From the NCBI GenBank assembly GCA_050043265.1, contig JBHJIR010000016.1, positions 37,227-101,226 of the forward strand: DNA of 64,000 nt, in the 5' to 3' direction. A program made the position numbers and the translations under genes. This DNA is from Pelagibius sp050043265. GTDB taxonomy: Bacteria; Pseudomonadota; Alphaproteobacteria; Kiloniellales; Kiloniellaceae. Shown here one piece after another: positions 9,455 through 17,321 of this stretch; position 1 is the stretch's first letter, and each line of letters opens with the position of its first letter. Under the pieces are notes generated by a model. It ran no database searches. It was not told the DNA's origin and worked only from the letters and a program-made list of their open reading frames with translations.

Positions 9455-10726
9455 ATGGCGGCTCTCTCGGAAACGGCGCGGCGCGTCGCCGAAGCGGTCA
9501 GCGAAGAACGCCTGTTGCGCCGCCACGACGACCTCGCCCGTTTCGGTGCCACCGCCAGGGGCGGGGTGAACCGCCAGGCGCTGTCGCCCGAAGACGCCGC
9601 CGCCCGCCGCTACCTGCTGGACGTCGCCGCCGAACGCGGCTTCGCGGCCGCGACCGATGCCGCCGGCAACTTCTTCCTGCGCCTCGAAGGCGCCGATCCG
9701 GCGCTGCCGCCGGTGATGACCGGCTCCCACATCGACTCGCAGCCCAGCGGCGGGCGCTTCGACGGCATTTTCGGCGTGCTGGCCGGCCTGGAAACCCTGG
9801 AGGCCCTGCGCGACAGCGGCGTCACGCCGCCGCGCGCTGTCGAGGTCGTCGCCTGGATGAACGAGGAAGGCTCCCGCTTCGCCCCCGGCATGATGGGCTC
9901 GGAAGCCTTCACCGGCGTGCGCGCGCTGGCGGACATCCTGGCTGGCACCGACAGCGACGGGGTCACAGTGGCCGCCGCCCTGAAGGTGCTGAACGACGCG
10001 CTCCCCGCCCTGCCGGACCGCCCCTTCGCCCGCCCGCTGCACGCCTATGTGGAGGCTCACATCGAACAGGGGCCGGTGCTGGAACAGCGCGGCATCGACA
10101 TCGGCCGCGTCACCGGCATCCAGGGCAAGCAGACCTACCGCGTCACCGTAACCGGCGAGGAAGCCCACGCCGGCACCAAACCGATGGGCGAACGCCGCGA
10201 CGCGCTGGTCGGCGCGCTGCGTTGCGTCGCGGCGCTGCATTCGCTCTGCACCCAGCGCGACGCGGCGGTGATGTTCACCGTCGGCCGCTTCGAGGTCACG
10301 CCCAACGCGCCCTCGGTGGTGCCGGGCAAGGTGGTCTTCTCGATCGACCTGCGCCACCCCGACACTGCGCTGATGCGGGCTCTGGGCAATCGCTTCGCGG
10401 CGCTCTGCACCCAGGCCGCCGGCCCCTGCGCCGTCGAGCTGCACCCCCTGGTCGACACCCCGTCGATGACCTTCGATAACGGGATCGGCGCGCAGATCAC
10501 CGCGGCGGCGACAGCGCTGGGCCACAGCGTCATCGACCTGCCCTCCGCCGCCGGCCACGACGCCCGCCACCTGGCCGGCCACGCGCCCGCCGGCATGATC
10601 TTCATCCCCTGCCGCGGCGGCGTCAGCCACCACGAGTCCGAATGGTGCGAACCGGACCAGCTGGCCGCCGGCGCCCGCGTTCTCGCCGCCGTCGTGACCG
10701 AGCTTGCGGAGTCCACCGGGCAGTGA
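9455..10726 (+). CDS. Zn-dependent amidase/carbamoylase (M20 hydantoinase/carbamoylase family)
   Basis: A 423-residue protein of the allantoate amidohydrolase / N-carbamoyl-L-amino acid amidohydrolase / ureidopropionase group. Metal-binding motifs are GSHIDSQ near residues 88-94, GRFDGIFG near 99-106, MNEEGSRF near 132-139, EAHIEQGP near 198-205 and GVSHHESEW near the end. The start at 9455 is eight bases past the hydrolase stop. The family removes carbamoyl or amide groups from open-chain products of hydantoins, pyrimidines or purines, releasing ammonia and carbon dioxide or an amino acid. Together with the aminotransferase it suggests a ureido- or amide-containing substrate for the whole operon. 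The stop codon sits inside a perfect 14-base palindrome. Confidence 0.9.
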   Translation: MAALSETARRVAEAVSEERLLRRHDDLARFGATARGGVNRQALSPEDAAARRYLLDVAAERGFAAATDAAGNFFLRLEGADPALPPVMTGSHIDSQPSGGRFDGIFGVLAGLETLEALRDSGVTPPRAVEVVAWMNEEGSRFAPGMMGSEAFTGVRALADILAGTDSDGVTVAAALKVLNDALPALPDRPFARPLHAYVEAHIEQGPVLEQRGIDIGRVTGIQGKQTYRVTVTGEEAHAGTKPMGERRDALVGALRCVAALHSLCTQRDAAVMFTVGRFEVTPNAPSVVPGKVVFSIDLRHPDTALMRALGNRFAALCTQAAGPCAVELHPLVDTPSMTFDNGIGAQITAAATALGHSVIDLPSAAGHDARHLAGHAPAGMIFIPCRGGVSHHESEWCEPDQLAAGARVLAAVVTELAESTGQ

Positions 10727-10736
10727 GACGTCTCAC
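10723..10736. repeat. perfect 14-base palindrome GTGAGACGTCTCAC
   Basis: This palindrome covers the carbamoylase stop codon. The overlapping string CGTCTCACATAAAG (10729-10742) recurs inverted at 23271-23284. It may be a terminator stem, an operator or an end of a lost mobile element; there is no T-run. Confidence 0.4.
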
Positions 10737-10785
10737 ATAAAGTGGCGCCGCTCAGTGCCAGAAGCTGCCGTCGGCTCCGGGCGCC

Positions 10786-11118
10786 GTGACAGACAAATCA
10801 TCGGCCGAACGCCTTAGCGTGATGCGGCTACAGCCGTATCATTCTCGCTGGCACCGGCGGCGCTCAAGCGCCCGGCTGGACCTGCGCCAGCGCAACTGGG
10901 GACGCATCGTGAATATGTCCTCCGGCTACGGTTTCATGGTTGCCGCGGACCGGGTCGGCTACGTCACCATCAAGACCGCCCTGCTCGGCTTTACCCGCGC
11001 CGTCGCCGTAGAAACGGCAGCCCTGGCACGCCAGTGTGCCGGCTTCGGCGTCGGGCCAGGCGCAGAAGCGGGCTGGAGCGCATCCACTCCTTGCCTGGCC
11101 ACACCGTTCATTTTTTAA
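10786..11118 (+). pseudogene. decayed SDR-family gene fragment
   Basis: Only the middle of an SDR remains. In one frame NWGRIVNMSSGYGFMV and YVTIKTALLGFTRAVAVETA are the active-site serine strand and the YxxxK helix of a typical SDR. Just upstream a different frame gives TAVSFSLAPAAL, the helix that normally precedes them, so at least one frameshift lies near 10820-10890. After ETAAL the reading again shifts out of the expected NAVGPG segment. The cofactor-binding N-terminus is missing and the 3' end runs into the convergent FMN-reductase gene. It is a remnant, probably of a catabolic dehydrogenase related to this locus. Confidence 0.75.
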
Positions 11119-11638
11119 GCTGATCCAGGAAGTCCCGCAGGTTGGCTTCGGCAAAATCCAGGATCGCGTCGTCGACCAGCATGCCGTCCGCGACCTTGGA
11201 ATTGGCATCCGCCACCACGATCTCCTTGCAGACGAAGGTCTCCGCCAACATCCCCTGCAGCGAGTACTTCAGGTGTGCCTGGGCCCGCACGCCACCCAGG
11301 GCGCCGCCCGAGATCGAGACGACGAAGCACCTCTTGCCTTTGAAAACGGACTCGAAGGCTGGTCGGGAGGCCCAGTCGATGGCGTTCTTGAGCACACCCG
11401 GGACACTGTAGTTGTACTCCGGCGTGACGAAGACAACGCCATCGGCGGCGCCGACCTGCGCAAACCAGGCCGCCACGCCGGGGGCGTCCGTCACGGCGGC
11501 GTTGTAATGCGGCATCAACCCGATATCGGCAATGACGCAGTCCGCATCGTGGCTCACCCGTTGAACCAGCGCGCGCGCCGTGGCGCGCGAGGCCGAAGCG
11601 GCGCGCAGGCTGCCCGGCACGAAGAGTAAAGTCGACAT
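11108..11638 (-). CDS. NADPH-dependent FMN reductase family protein
   Basis: A 176-residue flavodoxin-like protein. PGSLRAASASR near residues 8-18 binds the FMN phosphate, TPEYNYSVPGVLKNAIDW near 72-89 is the family signature, and SISGGALGG near 108-116 lines the flavin. Such enzymes reduce FMN or quinones and azo compounds with NAD(P)H. It is the last gene of the TRAP/CoA-transferase operon, 55 bases after dctM, so it may supply reduced flavin to a monooxygenase or detoxify quinones formed during aromatic breakdown. ATG at 11638 is the only sensible start; length is normal. Confidence 0.88.
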   Translation of the reverse strand: MSTLLFVPGSLRAASASRATARALVQRVSHDADCVIADIGLMPHYNAAVTDAPGVAAWFAQVGAADGVVFVTPEYNYSVPGVLKNAIDWASRPAFESVFKGKRCFVVSISGGALGGVRAQAHLKYSLQGMLAETFVCKEIVVADANSKVADGMLVDDAILDFAEANLRDFLDQLKK

Positions 11639-11693
11639 TCGTAAAGTCCCGTTCCGTTCTGTTGGAGCCGAGCGAGCCTAAAGCCGCGCAAGC

Positions 11694-13007
11694 CTAAAGC
11701 CGCGCAAGCCAGGTCGCGATGGGTGGAAAAACAACGATCACCCCCAGCGAGAGCACCGTCGCAAGAACGAAGGGCAATGCCCCCCGGAAGATCTCGCCGA
11801 CCTGGAGGTCGGGATCCTCCGTCGCCGACTTGATAACGTAGACCGAGAGACCGAAGGGCGGCGTCAGCAGGCCGACTTCAACCGCCAGCACCGTCAGTAC
11901 GCCGAACCAGATCAGGTCGAAGCCGGCCGCCTCGGCCACCGGCAGGGCAACCGGCAGCAGGATCAACATGATTGATATGGAGTCGATGAGGCAGCCCAGG
12001 AAAATGATCAGGATAAGGTAGGCCAGCAGGAAGCCGAAAGGCCCGATGGGCCCCGACAGGAAAACCTCGGCAAGTTCGCGGGGCACGCCGGACAAGGCCA
12101 GCATGCGGCTGAAAAAGGTCGCCGCCATGATCAGGAACAGCACCGAGACGGTGATCTGGCCCGTCTCCACGAGCAGGTTCCAGAATGTCGGGCCGTTCAG
12201 CGAACGACGCAACAGCGCAATGACAAGCGCTCCGAAGGCGCCTGCCGCGCCGGCCTCCGTCGGATTGAAGAAACCGCCGTAGAGGCCGCCCAGGACGAGC
12301 AGCATCAGGGTCAGGATGGGCACCGATTTGCGCAGCATCGCGAGAGCACCAAGCTCGTCGTAGCAACGGGTATCCCCCTGGCTTTCGAAAACGAAGCTCC
12401 TGCGGCTGTGCGCCAGCAGGATGATGGTGGCCGAGAAGACAACGGCGAGCAGCAGACCGGGACCGACACCCGCCAGAAACATGCGCCCCACCGATTCCTC
12501 GGCCAGCACCGCGTAGACGATCATCAGCAGCGATGGCGGGATCATCATGCCCAGCACCGAAGAGCCGGCGACGACACCGGTCGCGAACCGCTTGGTATAG
12601 CCATGGCGGACCATCTCCGGTACGGCCACCCGGCTGAACACGGTTGCCGAGGCGATGGAGATGCCGGTGATCGAGGCAAAGATGGCGTTCGCGAAGACGG
12701 TCGCGATTCCAAGGCCGGCGGCCACCTTTCTCAGCAGGCGCTCGAACACGTCGAAGGTATCCTTGCCGACGTTCGAAACGGTCACCAGCAGACCCATCAA
12801 GACGAACAGCGGCACCACGGCGAAGAGGTATTCACGCAGGGAATCGTTGGCCACGGCGCCGATCATGCGCAGCGCGATCAGATCGCCACGGATGGCCATC
12901 ACGCCGGCGAAGGAAACCGCCAGCATGCTGATTCCGATCGGCATCCCGAGGATGATCAGGACAATCAGCGCAACGATCGCACAACTACCGATTTCGAGCG
13001 GACTCAT
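11694..13007 (-). CDS. dctM: TRAP transporter large permease (DctM)
   Basis: A 437-residue inner-membrane protein with about twelve hydrophobic segments, the sodium-coupled transport subunit of a TRAP importer. Family marks include GMPIGISM near residue 21, GISIASATVFSRVAVPEM near 116-133, GMMIPPSLLMIVYAV near 152-166 and NPTEAGAAGAFGAL near 277-290, plus LLTPPFGLSVYV near the C-terminus. ATG at 13007 lies inside the end of the DctQ gene (23-base overlap) and its ribosome site is within the tandem repeat there. It works with DctQ and DctP, encoded just upstream. The imported acid is probably the substrate of the neighbouring CoA-transferase or ring-cleavage genes. Confidence 0.93.
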   Translation of the reverse strand: MSPLEIGSCAIVALIVLIILGMPIGISMLAVSFAGVMAIRGDLIALRMIGAVANDSLREYLFAVVPLFVLMGLLVTVSNVGKDTFDVFERLLRKVAAGLGIATVFANAIFASITGISIASATVFSRVAVPEMVRHGYTKRFATGVVAGSSVLGMMIPPSLLMIVYAVLAEESVGRMFLAGVGPGLLLAVVFSATIILLAHSRRSFVFESQGDTRCYDELGALAMLRKSVPILTLMLLVLGGLYGGFFNPTEAGAAGAFGALVIALLRRSLNGPTFWNLLVETGQITVSVLFLIMAATFFSRMLALSGVPRELAEVFLSGPIGPFGFLLAYLILIIFLGCLIDSISIMLILLPVALPVAEAAGFDLIWFGVLTVLAVEVGLLTPPFGLSVYVIKSATEDPDLQVGEIFRGALPFVLATVLSLGVIVVFPPIATWLARL

Positions 13008-13623
13008 TCGTGATGCTCCCCCCGGGCGTGATGCTCCCCCCGGGCGTGATGCCCCCCGCGGGCGTGATGCCCCCGCGGGCGGTCCGCAGAGCGGCGGCGG
13101 TCCGCACCAGGAACTCGACGGCGGCGACGCCGACACCGAGCAGGATGAGACCCCGGAAGGGCCAGGTCACCAGCGTGGCGATGCCGGGCACGCCGATGAA
13201 CTCACCGGAAGTCAGGTCCTTTTCGACGATATGAACCGTCGCCAAAGCGATCAGGGCGACCAGCACCGCCCCGGCAAGGTCGAAGACCCCTGTCAGCAGC
13301 GCCGCGGCGCGCGGACGCCGCTGCCGCAGAACGGCAAGGAAGACCTGGGTCCGGGCGAGGCGATCCGCCCTCACCGTTGCCGCGAGCTGAAGGTAGACAA
13401 TCATCACCAGTGTGAGGGCGCCGAGTTCCGAGACCAGCGGCAGAGACGATCCCATCAGGTTCCGCGCGACGATATCGGCGCAGATGATCAGCATCAGCAC
13501 GCCAATCAAGACCGTGCCCAGCGCGGCGAGGCCGTCGACCAGCCACGCCCACGCCCGCGCGAGGAAGCCGAACCGGTGCCCGCCTGTGGCGCGGGCACCG
13601 GAAGAGGTTTCGGGAGTCGGCAT
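12985..13623 (-). CDS. dctQ: TRAP transporter small permease (DctQ) with repeat-extended C-terminus
   Basis: A 212-residue membrane protein with four hydrophobic segments (about residues 28-50, 65-85, 105-130 and 150-172), as expected for DctQ. After the last segment the tail reads as repeats of GGITP/GGSITP encoded by an 18-base tandem repeat, unlike anything needed for the family. Start ATG at 13623 is 12 bases after the DctP stop. The gene overlaps dctM by 23 bases, so the repeat also carries copies of a GGGGGG ribosome-site-like string in front of dctM. It joins DctM in the membrane complex. Confidence 0.88.
   Translation of the reverse strand: MPTPETSSGARATGGHRFGFLARAWAWLVDGLAALGTVLIGVLMLIICADIVARNLMGSSLPLVSELGALTLVMIVYLQLAATVRADRLARTQVFLAVLRQRRPRAAALLTGVFDLAGAVLVALIALATVHIVEKDLTSGEFIGVPGIATLVTWPFRGLILLGVGVAAVEFLVRTAAALRTARGGITPAGGITPGGSITPGGSITNESARNR
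13010..13081. repeat. 18-base tandem repeat at the dctQ-dctM junction
   Basis: Four degenerate units of GATGCTCCCCCCGGGCGT run in tandem, the last two drifting to GATGCCCCCCGCGGGCGT. Read on the minus strand they encode I-T-P-G-G-S/A repeats and contain a G-run that can serve as the dctM ribosome site. Slippage here would change the DctQ tail without a frameshift. Confidence 0.8.
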
Positions 13624-13634
13624 TCGGGGGCGGT

Positions 13635-14708
13635 CTACTTGCCCCAGTCGCGGACCGGCTCCTCGCCGCGTGCCCGCAGTCCCGCCATGTACTGGGCCAG
13701 GAACGCCTTGGCCGGAATCCCGCGCGCCTCGACCGAGGCCGCCCATTCACCGGCCAGATCGGGCAGGCTGTTCACCCACTTGACGCGTTCCTCCGCCGGC
13801 ATGGCAATGATGGTCACCGGCGGGTCCTGGTCGGCGCCCAACTCGACCATCTTGTTCAGCGCAAACTCGTGACGCTCGACAAGATCCTGGCCGTGCGACT
13901 CGGTATAATACGTTCCGGCCTCAATCATCGCGTTCTGCACCTCTTCCGGCAGGCCGTCCCAGACGTCACGATTGATCGCCAGTGCACCGGAAAACGCGGC
14001 GCCCGCATCGAAGCGGTTGATGTAGGGTGCGACCTCGTAGATCTTGACCGGCAGCGCCCCGAGGGCGAGCGTCAGAACGCCGTCCGATACACCCGTTTGG
14101 ATGTCGGTGTAATAGGTCGTCAGGGCGCCGTCGACGGCGTTGGCGCCGGTACCGCGCAGCCAGTTGCCCAGCACGCCGGGCGCCGACAGCTTCATGCCCT
14201 CGATATCGGCAATGCCCGACAGCGGCTTCTTGGTATAGATGTCGTAGAGATCGGTCGCCGTCAGGCCGAGAACCTTCAGGTTATGACTCTCCCACTCCTC
14301 CCGGAAAGCCGCGCTGGTCTCCAGCAACTCTTCCATGACATCCAGCAGGACCGGCGGGTTCGCGGTGGAAAAGGGTGCGTTGGATGAGGCCTGGCTGAGC
14401 GGCAACTTGGCCGCCTCGAGAAAGGAGAACACCCAGCCGATGTCCGTGATGCCTTCCTCGACCGAGGTGAGCGTCGCATTGGCCTTGTAGAGCTGGCCGC
14501 CGAAGGCCTCGTTCCAGGCGATCTCGTAGTTTCCTTTCTCCGCCAGGATCTTGTCAGTGCGCGCCATGAAGTGGGTCTTGATCATGCCGACCCACGGCAC
14601 CACCGTGGGATGGCTCGAGGCGATCGTGAGGTTGATGGTCTCCTGCGCCGACAGCGTGGCCGGAAACGTGATCACCGCGGCGGTAAGGACGCCCAAGAAT
14701 CTTCTCAT
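13635..14708 (-). CDS. dctP: TRAP transporter substrate-binding protein (DctP)
   Basis: A 357-residue periplasmic protein with a signal peptide ending near ATLSA-QE (residues 1-22). INLTIASSHPTVVPWV at the mature start, the AWNEAFGGQLYK stretch near 65 and GMKLSAPGVLGNWLRGTGANAVDGAL near 172-197 are typical; the Arg in the WLRGTG segment is at the place where TRAP binding proteins hold the ligand carboxylate. GGGAGG precedes ATG 14708 at good spacing. It feeds DctQM. The ligand should be an organic acid; which one is not visible. Confidence 0.92.
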   Translation of the reverse strand: MRRFLGVLTAAVITFPATLSAQETINLTIASSHPTVVPWVGMIKTHFMARTDKILAEKGNYEIAWNEAFGGQLYKANATLTSVEEGITDIGWVFSFLEAAKLPLSQASSNAPFSTANPPVLLDVMEELLETSAAFREEWESHNLKVLGLTATDLYDIYTKKPLSGIADIEGMKLSAPGVLGNWLRGTGANAVDGALTTYYTDIQTGVSDGVLTLALGALPVKIYEVAPYINRFDAGAAFSGALAINRDVWDGLPEEVQNAMIEAGTYYTESHGQDLVERHEFALNKMVELGADQDPPVTIIAMPAEERVKWVNSLPDLAGEWAASVEARGIPAKAFLAQYMAGLRARGEEPVRDWGK

Positions 14709-14764
14709 AACATTTCCTCCCTTCGATGTTCGTAGCCGTTCGGCGTTGATCCGCCTTTTGGCGT

Positions 14765-15172
14765 TTATTCGAGAGTGAACTTCTGGGTCGAGTAGTCGAG
14801 CTTCAGGGTCAGCGAACCCTCGTTTACCAACCAGGGACGCACCTTGAAGCTGCGCGCCCCGCTTTTGTGCATCGGATCACGCTCGGCAATGCGGACCGCC
14901 TCCTGGCGGGAGGCCGCGCGGACGACGACCAACCCCTCCCCTTCCCAGTGCTGCTCGTCGTCGCTCCACAACGGGCCGGCGGCGTACATGATGCCTTCCC
15001 GTTCGATCTTCACCTGATATTCCAGGTGTTCTTCAAGGTGGGCAAAGACCGCCTCCAGGCCCTTGGTGGGCGTGGTGAAGATGGCGTAGAGCTGCTTCTG
15101 CAGCATCTCCTTGCTGGCATCCAGCACCGCGGCCGCCGGCACGGACTGCATATTGGCGGCGTCGTCGTTCAT
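14765..15172 (-). CDS. YciI/YCII-related domain protein
   Basis: A 135-residue protein with a ferredoxin-like YCII fold. QLYAIFTTPTKG starts the domain near residue 27, HLEEHLEYQVKIEREGIMYAAGPL around 45-68 carries the conserved His, and the DPMHKSGARSFKVRPW segment near 99-114 ends it. The superfamily includes muconolactone isomerase and chlorohydroquinone dehydrochlorinase, small enzymes of aromatic pathways. Given the ring-cleavage dioxygenase 2 kb away and the CoA-transferase just upstream, an isomerase or lyase step is plausible. The 30-residue N-terminal extension is longer than in typical YciI; ATG 15172 follows a good GGGAGGA. Confidence 0.8.
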   Translation of the reverse strand: MNDDAANMQSVPAAAVLDASKEMLQKQLYAIFTTPTKGLEAVFAHLEEHLEYQVKIEREGIMYAAGPLWSDDEQHWEGEGLVVVRAASRQEAVRIAERDPMHKSGARSFKVRPWLVNEGSLTLKLDYSTQKFTLE

Positions 15173-15201
15173 GGCGATTCCTCCCTGAAGCCCCGGCCCG
15201 C

Positions 15202-16347
15202 CTAGCTCGCCTTCCGGCGAGCCAGCTCGGCCCGGATCTCGGCGCCGTGCTCATCCAGCGTCGGGGGCGGCACGACCTCGAACTCCGGCTTCCCGTCGAA
15301 GCTATAGGGTGAGCGGACCGTCGTGAATTCTCCCATCTGCGGATGCTGGGCATGCACGGCGATATGCAGGTGCTTCGCCTGCGGGTCTTCGAGCGCTTCG
15401 TTCGAATCGTAGGCCGGGGAGTGCGGGACCTCGGCGGCGAGCAGCTTTTCGCACCACGCGTCCCGCGTATCGGCCTTGAAGACGGGGGTCAGGATGTCGA
15501 TCAGCTCGCTCTGGTGCTCGATGCGCCGCAGCCGCTCGGCGAAGCGCGGGTCGTCGTTCAACTTCTGCTGCCCGGTCGCTTCCAGCAGCCCCTCCCAGAA
15601 CTTCGTCGGCGACGACATGTGGATCGCGATCCACTTTCCGTCGCTGCATTCGAAGGTGTAGCTCTGCGACACCACCGGGCGCGACAGAGGGCCCATGACC
15701 TCGTTCACCGAGTAGTAGTGCGTGAAGCTGTCCAGGTTGAAGTGGCACATCGCCTCGAGCATCGAGATGTCCAGGCGGTGGCCCTTACCGGTCCTTTCCC
15801 GGTCCAGCAGGGCTGCAATGATGCCCATGGCCGCATACTGGCCGGTCACGGCGGCGGCGATGGCCGGGCCGATGACGCGGGGATTGGTGGGCGGCGTCAG
15901 CAGGCGGAGATAGCCGCTGGCGGCCTGCGCCACCGTGTCGTAGGCGGGGCGGTCGCGGGAGGGGCCCGTGCGCCCGAAACCGGAGATCGCACAGTAAATC
16001 AGGGAGGGGTTGATTTCACGCAGCTCGTCCTCCCCGGCGCTCAGCCGTTCGGCCACGCCGGGGCGGAAATTCTGGATGAAGACGTCGGCGCTGGCCACCA
16101 GGTCGTGAAACACCGCAAGGTCCTCGGGCGACTTCGTATCCAGGGCGATGGAGCGCTTGTTCCGGTTGTAGGTCTGATAGTGCGGCGAATAGAGCCCGCC
16201 CTTGAAGGCCCGGAACGGGTCCCCGCTGCCGGGGCGCTCCACCTTGATCACGTCGGCGCCGAGGTCGGCGAGATGCATCCCGGCCGCCGGCCCTGTGATG
16301 TAGGTGCCCAGTTCGACGACGCGAACGTCCTTGAGCATTTTTACCAT
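15202..16347 (-). CDS. class III CoA-transferase (CaiB/BaiF family)
   Basis: A 381-residue family III CoA-transferase, which moves CoA between carboxylic acids through an aspartyl-CoA thioester. GPAAGMHLADLGADVIKVERPGSGDPFR near residues 19-46 and NRNKRSIALD near 61-70 are diagnostic; the catalytic aspartate is Asp137 in RPAYDTVAQA. ATG at 16347 has GAGGAGG nearby; a later ATG (MLKD) is possible. Ten bases after the citryl-CoA lyase-like gene, so the two are co-transcribed and probably act in sequence: CoA activation of a carboxylate followed by C-C cleavage. Donor and acceptor acids are unknown. Confidence 0.92.
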   Translation of the reverse strand: MVKMLKDVRVVELGTYITGPAAGMHLADLGADVIKVERPGSGDPFRAFKGGLYSPHYQTYNRNKRSIALDTKSPEDLAVFHDLVASADVFIQNFRPGVAERLSAGEDELREINPSLIYCAISGFGRTGPSRDRPAYDTVAQAASGYLRLLTPPTNPRVIGPAIAAAVTGQYAAMGIIAALLDRERTGKGHRLDISMLEAMCHFNLDSFTHYYSVNEVMGPLSRPVVSQSYTFECSDGKWIAIHMSSPTKFWEGLLEATGQQKLNDDPRFAERLRRIEHQSELIDILTPVFKADTRDAWCEKLLAAEVPHSPAYDSNEALEDPQAKHLHIAVHAQHPQMGEFTTVRSPYSFDGKPEFEVVPPPTLDEHGAEIRAELARRKAS

Positions 16348-16357
16348 CGCCCCCTCC

Positions 16358-17173
16358 TCAGGCCGTCTTCTGCGCGGTATCGCGGGCCGACTCGCGTCCG
16401 TCGTAGGAGATCGCCCTGTCGGCCTGATGCGACATGATGAAGCCGATAGAGCGCAGAGACTCTTCATAGAGATGCGCCGCAAGCCCCGCCGTCCGCGCCA
16501 GCAGGGGTACCGCCTTCAGCGCTTCCAGCGGCCAGCCCGCGTCCAGGACGGTGGCCGGAATGGCCCCGGAGACATTGATCGGCATGGGACGTTCGATGAT
16601 GCGCTGCGCTTGCTTTGCCAGCACCCGCAGGGCCTCGGTGTAGCGTCCGGAGACGCCGAGGTCGTCGGCGATCTGCAGCAGGCGGTTGGCGCGGGGATCA
16701 CCCTCGCTGTGCTGGGGATGGCCGAGTCCCGGCACCTTGCGTCGCTGGGCTTTCAGGTCCTTCAGGCTGGCGACGGCCGCCGTCTCGATATCGGTCCCGT
16801 CAGCCTCCGCCTTGGCCAGCAGCTCGGCCAGATAGCGGCCCGCCGCTTCGGAACTGCCCGCCACCACGCTGCCCATGCCCAACAGCCCGGCGGCGACGGC
16901 GCCCTGCCAGGCTTCCGGGCCGGCCGCGAGGGTCATGCGCGCGGCCTGCACGCTCGGCACGAGGCCGTGCTCGGCAATGGCCACCAGGCAGGCGTCCAGC
17001 ATGCCCTTCTGCGCCGCCGTCGGTTTCTCGCCCAGCACCAGAAACCAGAAGTAATCCGTGAACTCGATCTTGCCGATCAGCTCATCGCACAGGTCCAGGC
17101 CGCGAACGGTCACGCTGTCAGCGTCCGACGCCGCGATCGCGGTGAACGCTTGGTCCTGCTTTCCTATTCGCAT
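16358..17173 (-). CDS. citrate-synthase-fold citryl-CoA lyase-like protein
   Basis: A 271-residue protein matching the short citrate-synthase-like lyases. KVPGLGHPQHSEGDPRA near residues 146-162 is the conserved GxGH...DPR block that binds CoA and oxaloacetate. The region where citrate synthases have their first active-site histidine reads GMGSVVAGS, and the segment expected to carry the catalytic aspartate reads INVSGAIPA, so two usual acid-base residues appear replaced. It may therefore cleave a different CoA ester from citryl-CoA. First gene of the minus-strand operon, divergent from the intradiol dioxygenase, and next to a CoA-transferase that could make its substrate. Confidence 0.8.
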   Translation of the reverse strand: MRIGKQDQAFTAIAASDADSVTVRGLDLCDELIGKIEFTDYFWFLVLGEKPTAAQKGMLDACLVAIAEHGLVPSVQAARMTLAAGPEAWQGAVAAGLLGMGSVVAGSSEAAGRYLAELLAKAEADGTDIETAAVASLKDLKAQRRKVPGLGHPQHSEGDPRANRLLQIADDLGVSGRYTEALRVLAKQAQRIIERPMPINVSGAIPATVLDAGWPLEALKAVPLLARTAGLAAHLYEESLRSIGFIMSHQADRAISYDGRESARDTAQKTA

Positions 17174-17185
17174 ACCAACCTCTTT

Positions 17186-17200
17186 TTTCGGATTCCGAAA
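17186..17200. promoter_or_regulatory. TTTCGG-ATT-CCGAAA palindrome, candidate IclR operator
   Basis: Perfect 6-base arms with a 3-base centre lie 13 bases before the citryl-CoA lyase-like start and 122 bases before the dioxygenase start. IclR-family regulators commonly bind short palindromes with CGGA/TCCG-like arms. The nearby IclR gene at 18182 is the obvious candidate. Confidence 0.55.
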
Positions 17201-17321
17201 TATTTTGCTCTTGTCGAAATTTATTATCTGAATTAGCGTTCCGTCAAGTCACAATGTTCTGGCCCGCGGGCAAGCACGCGTCTTCGCGGCCGCACCGGGG
17301 AACAGCTCGGGGAGGAGAATC

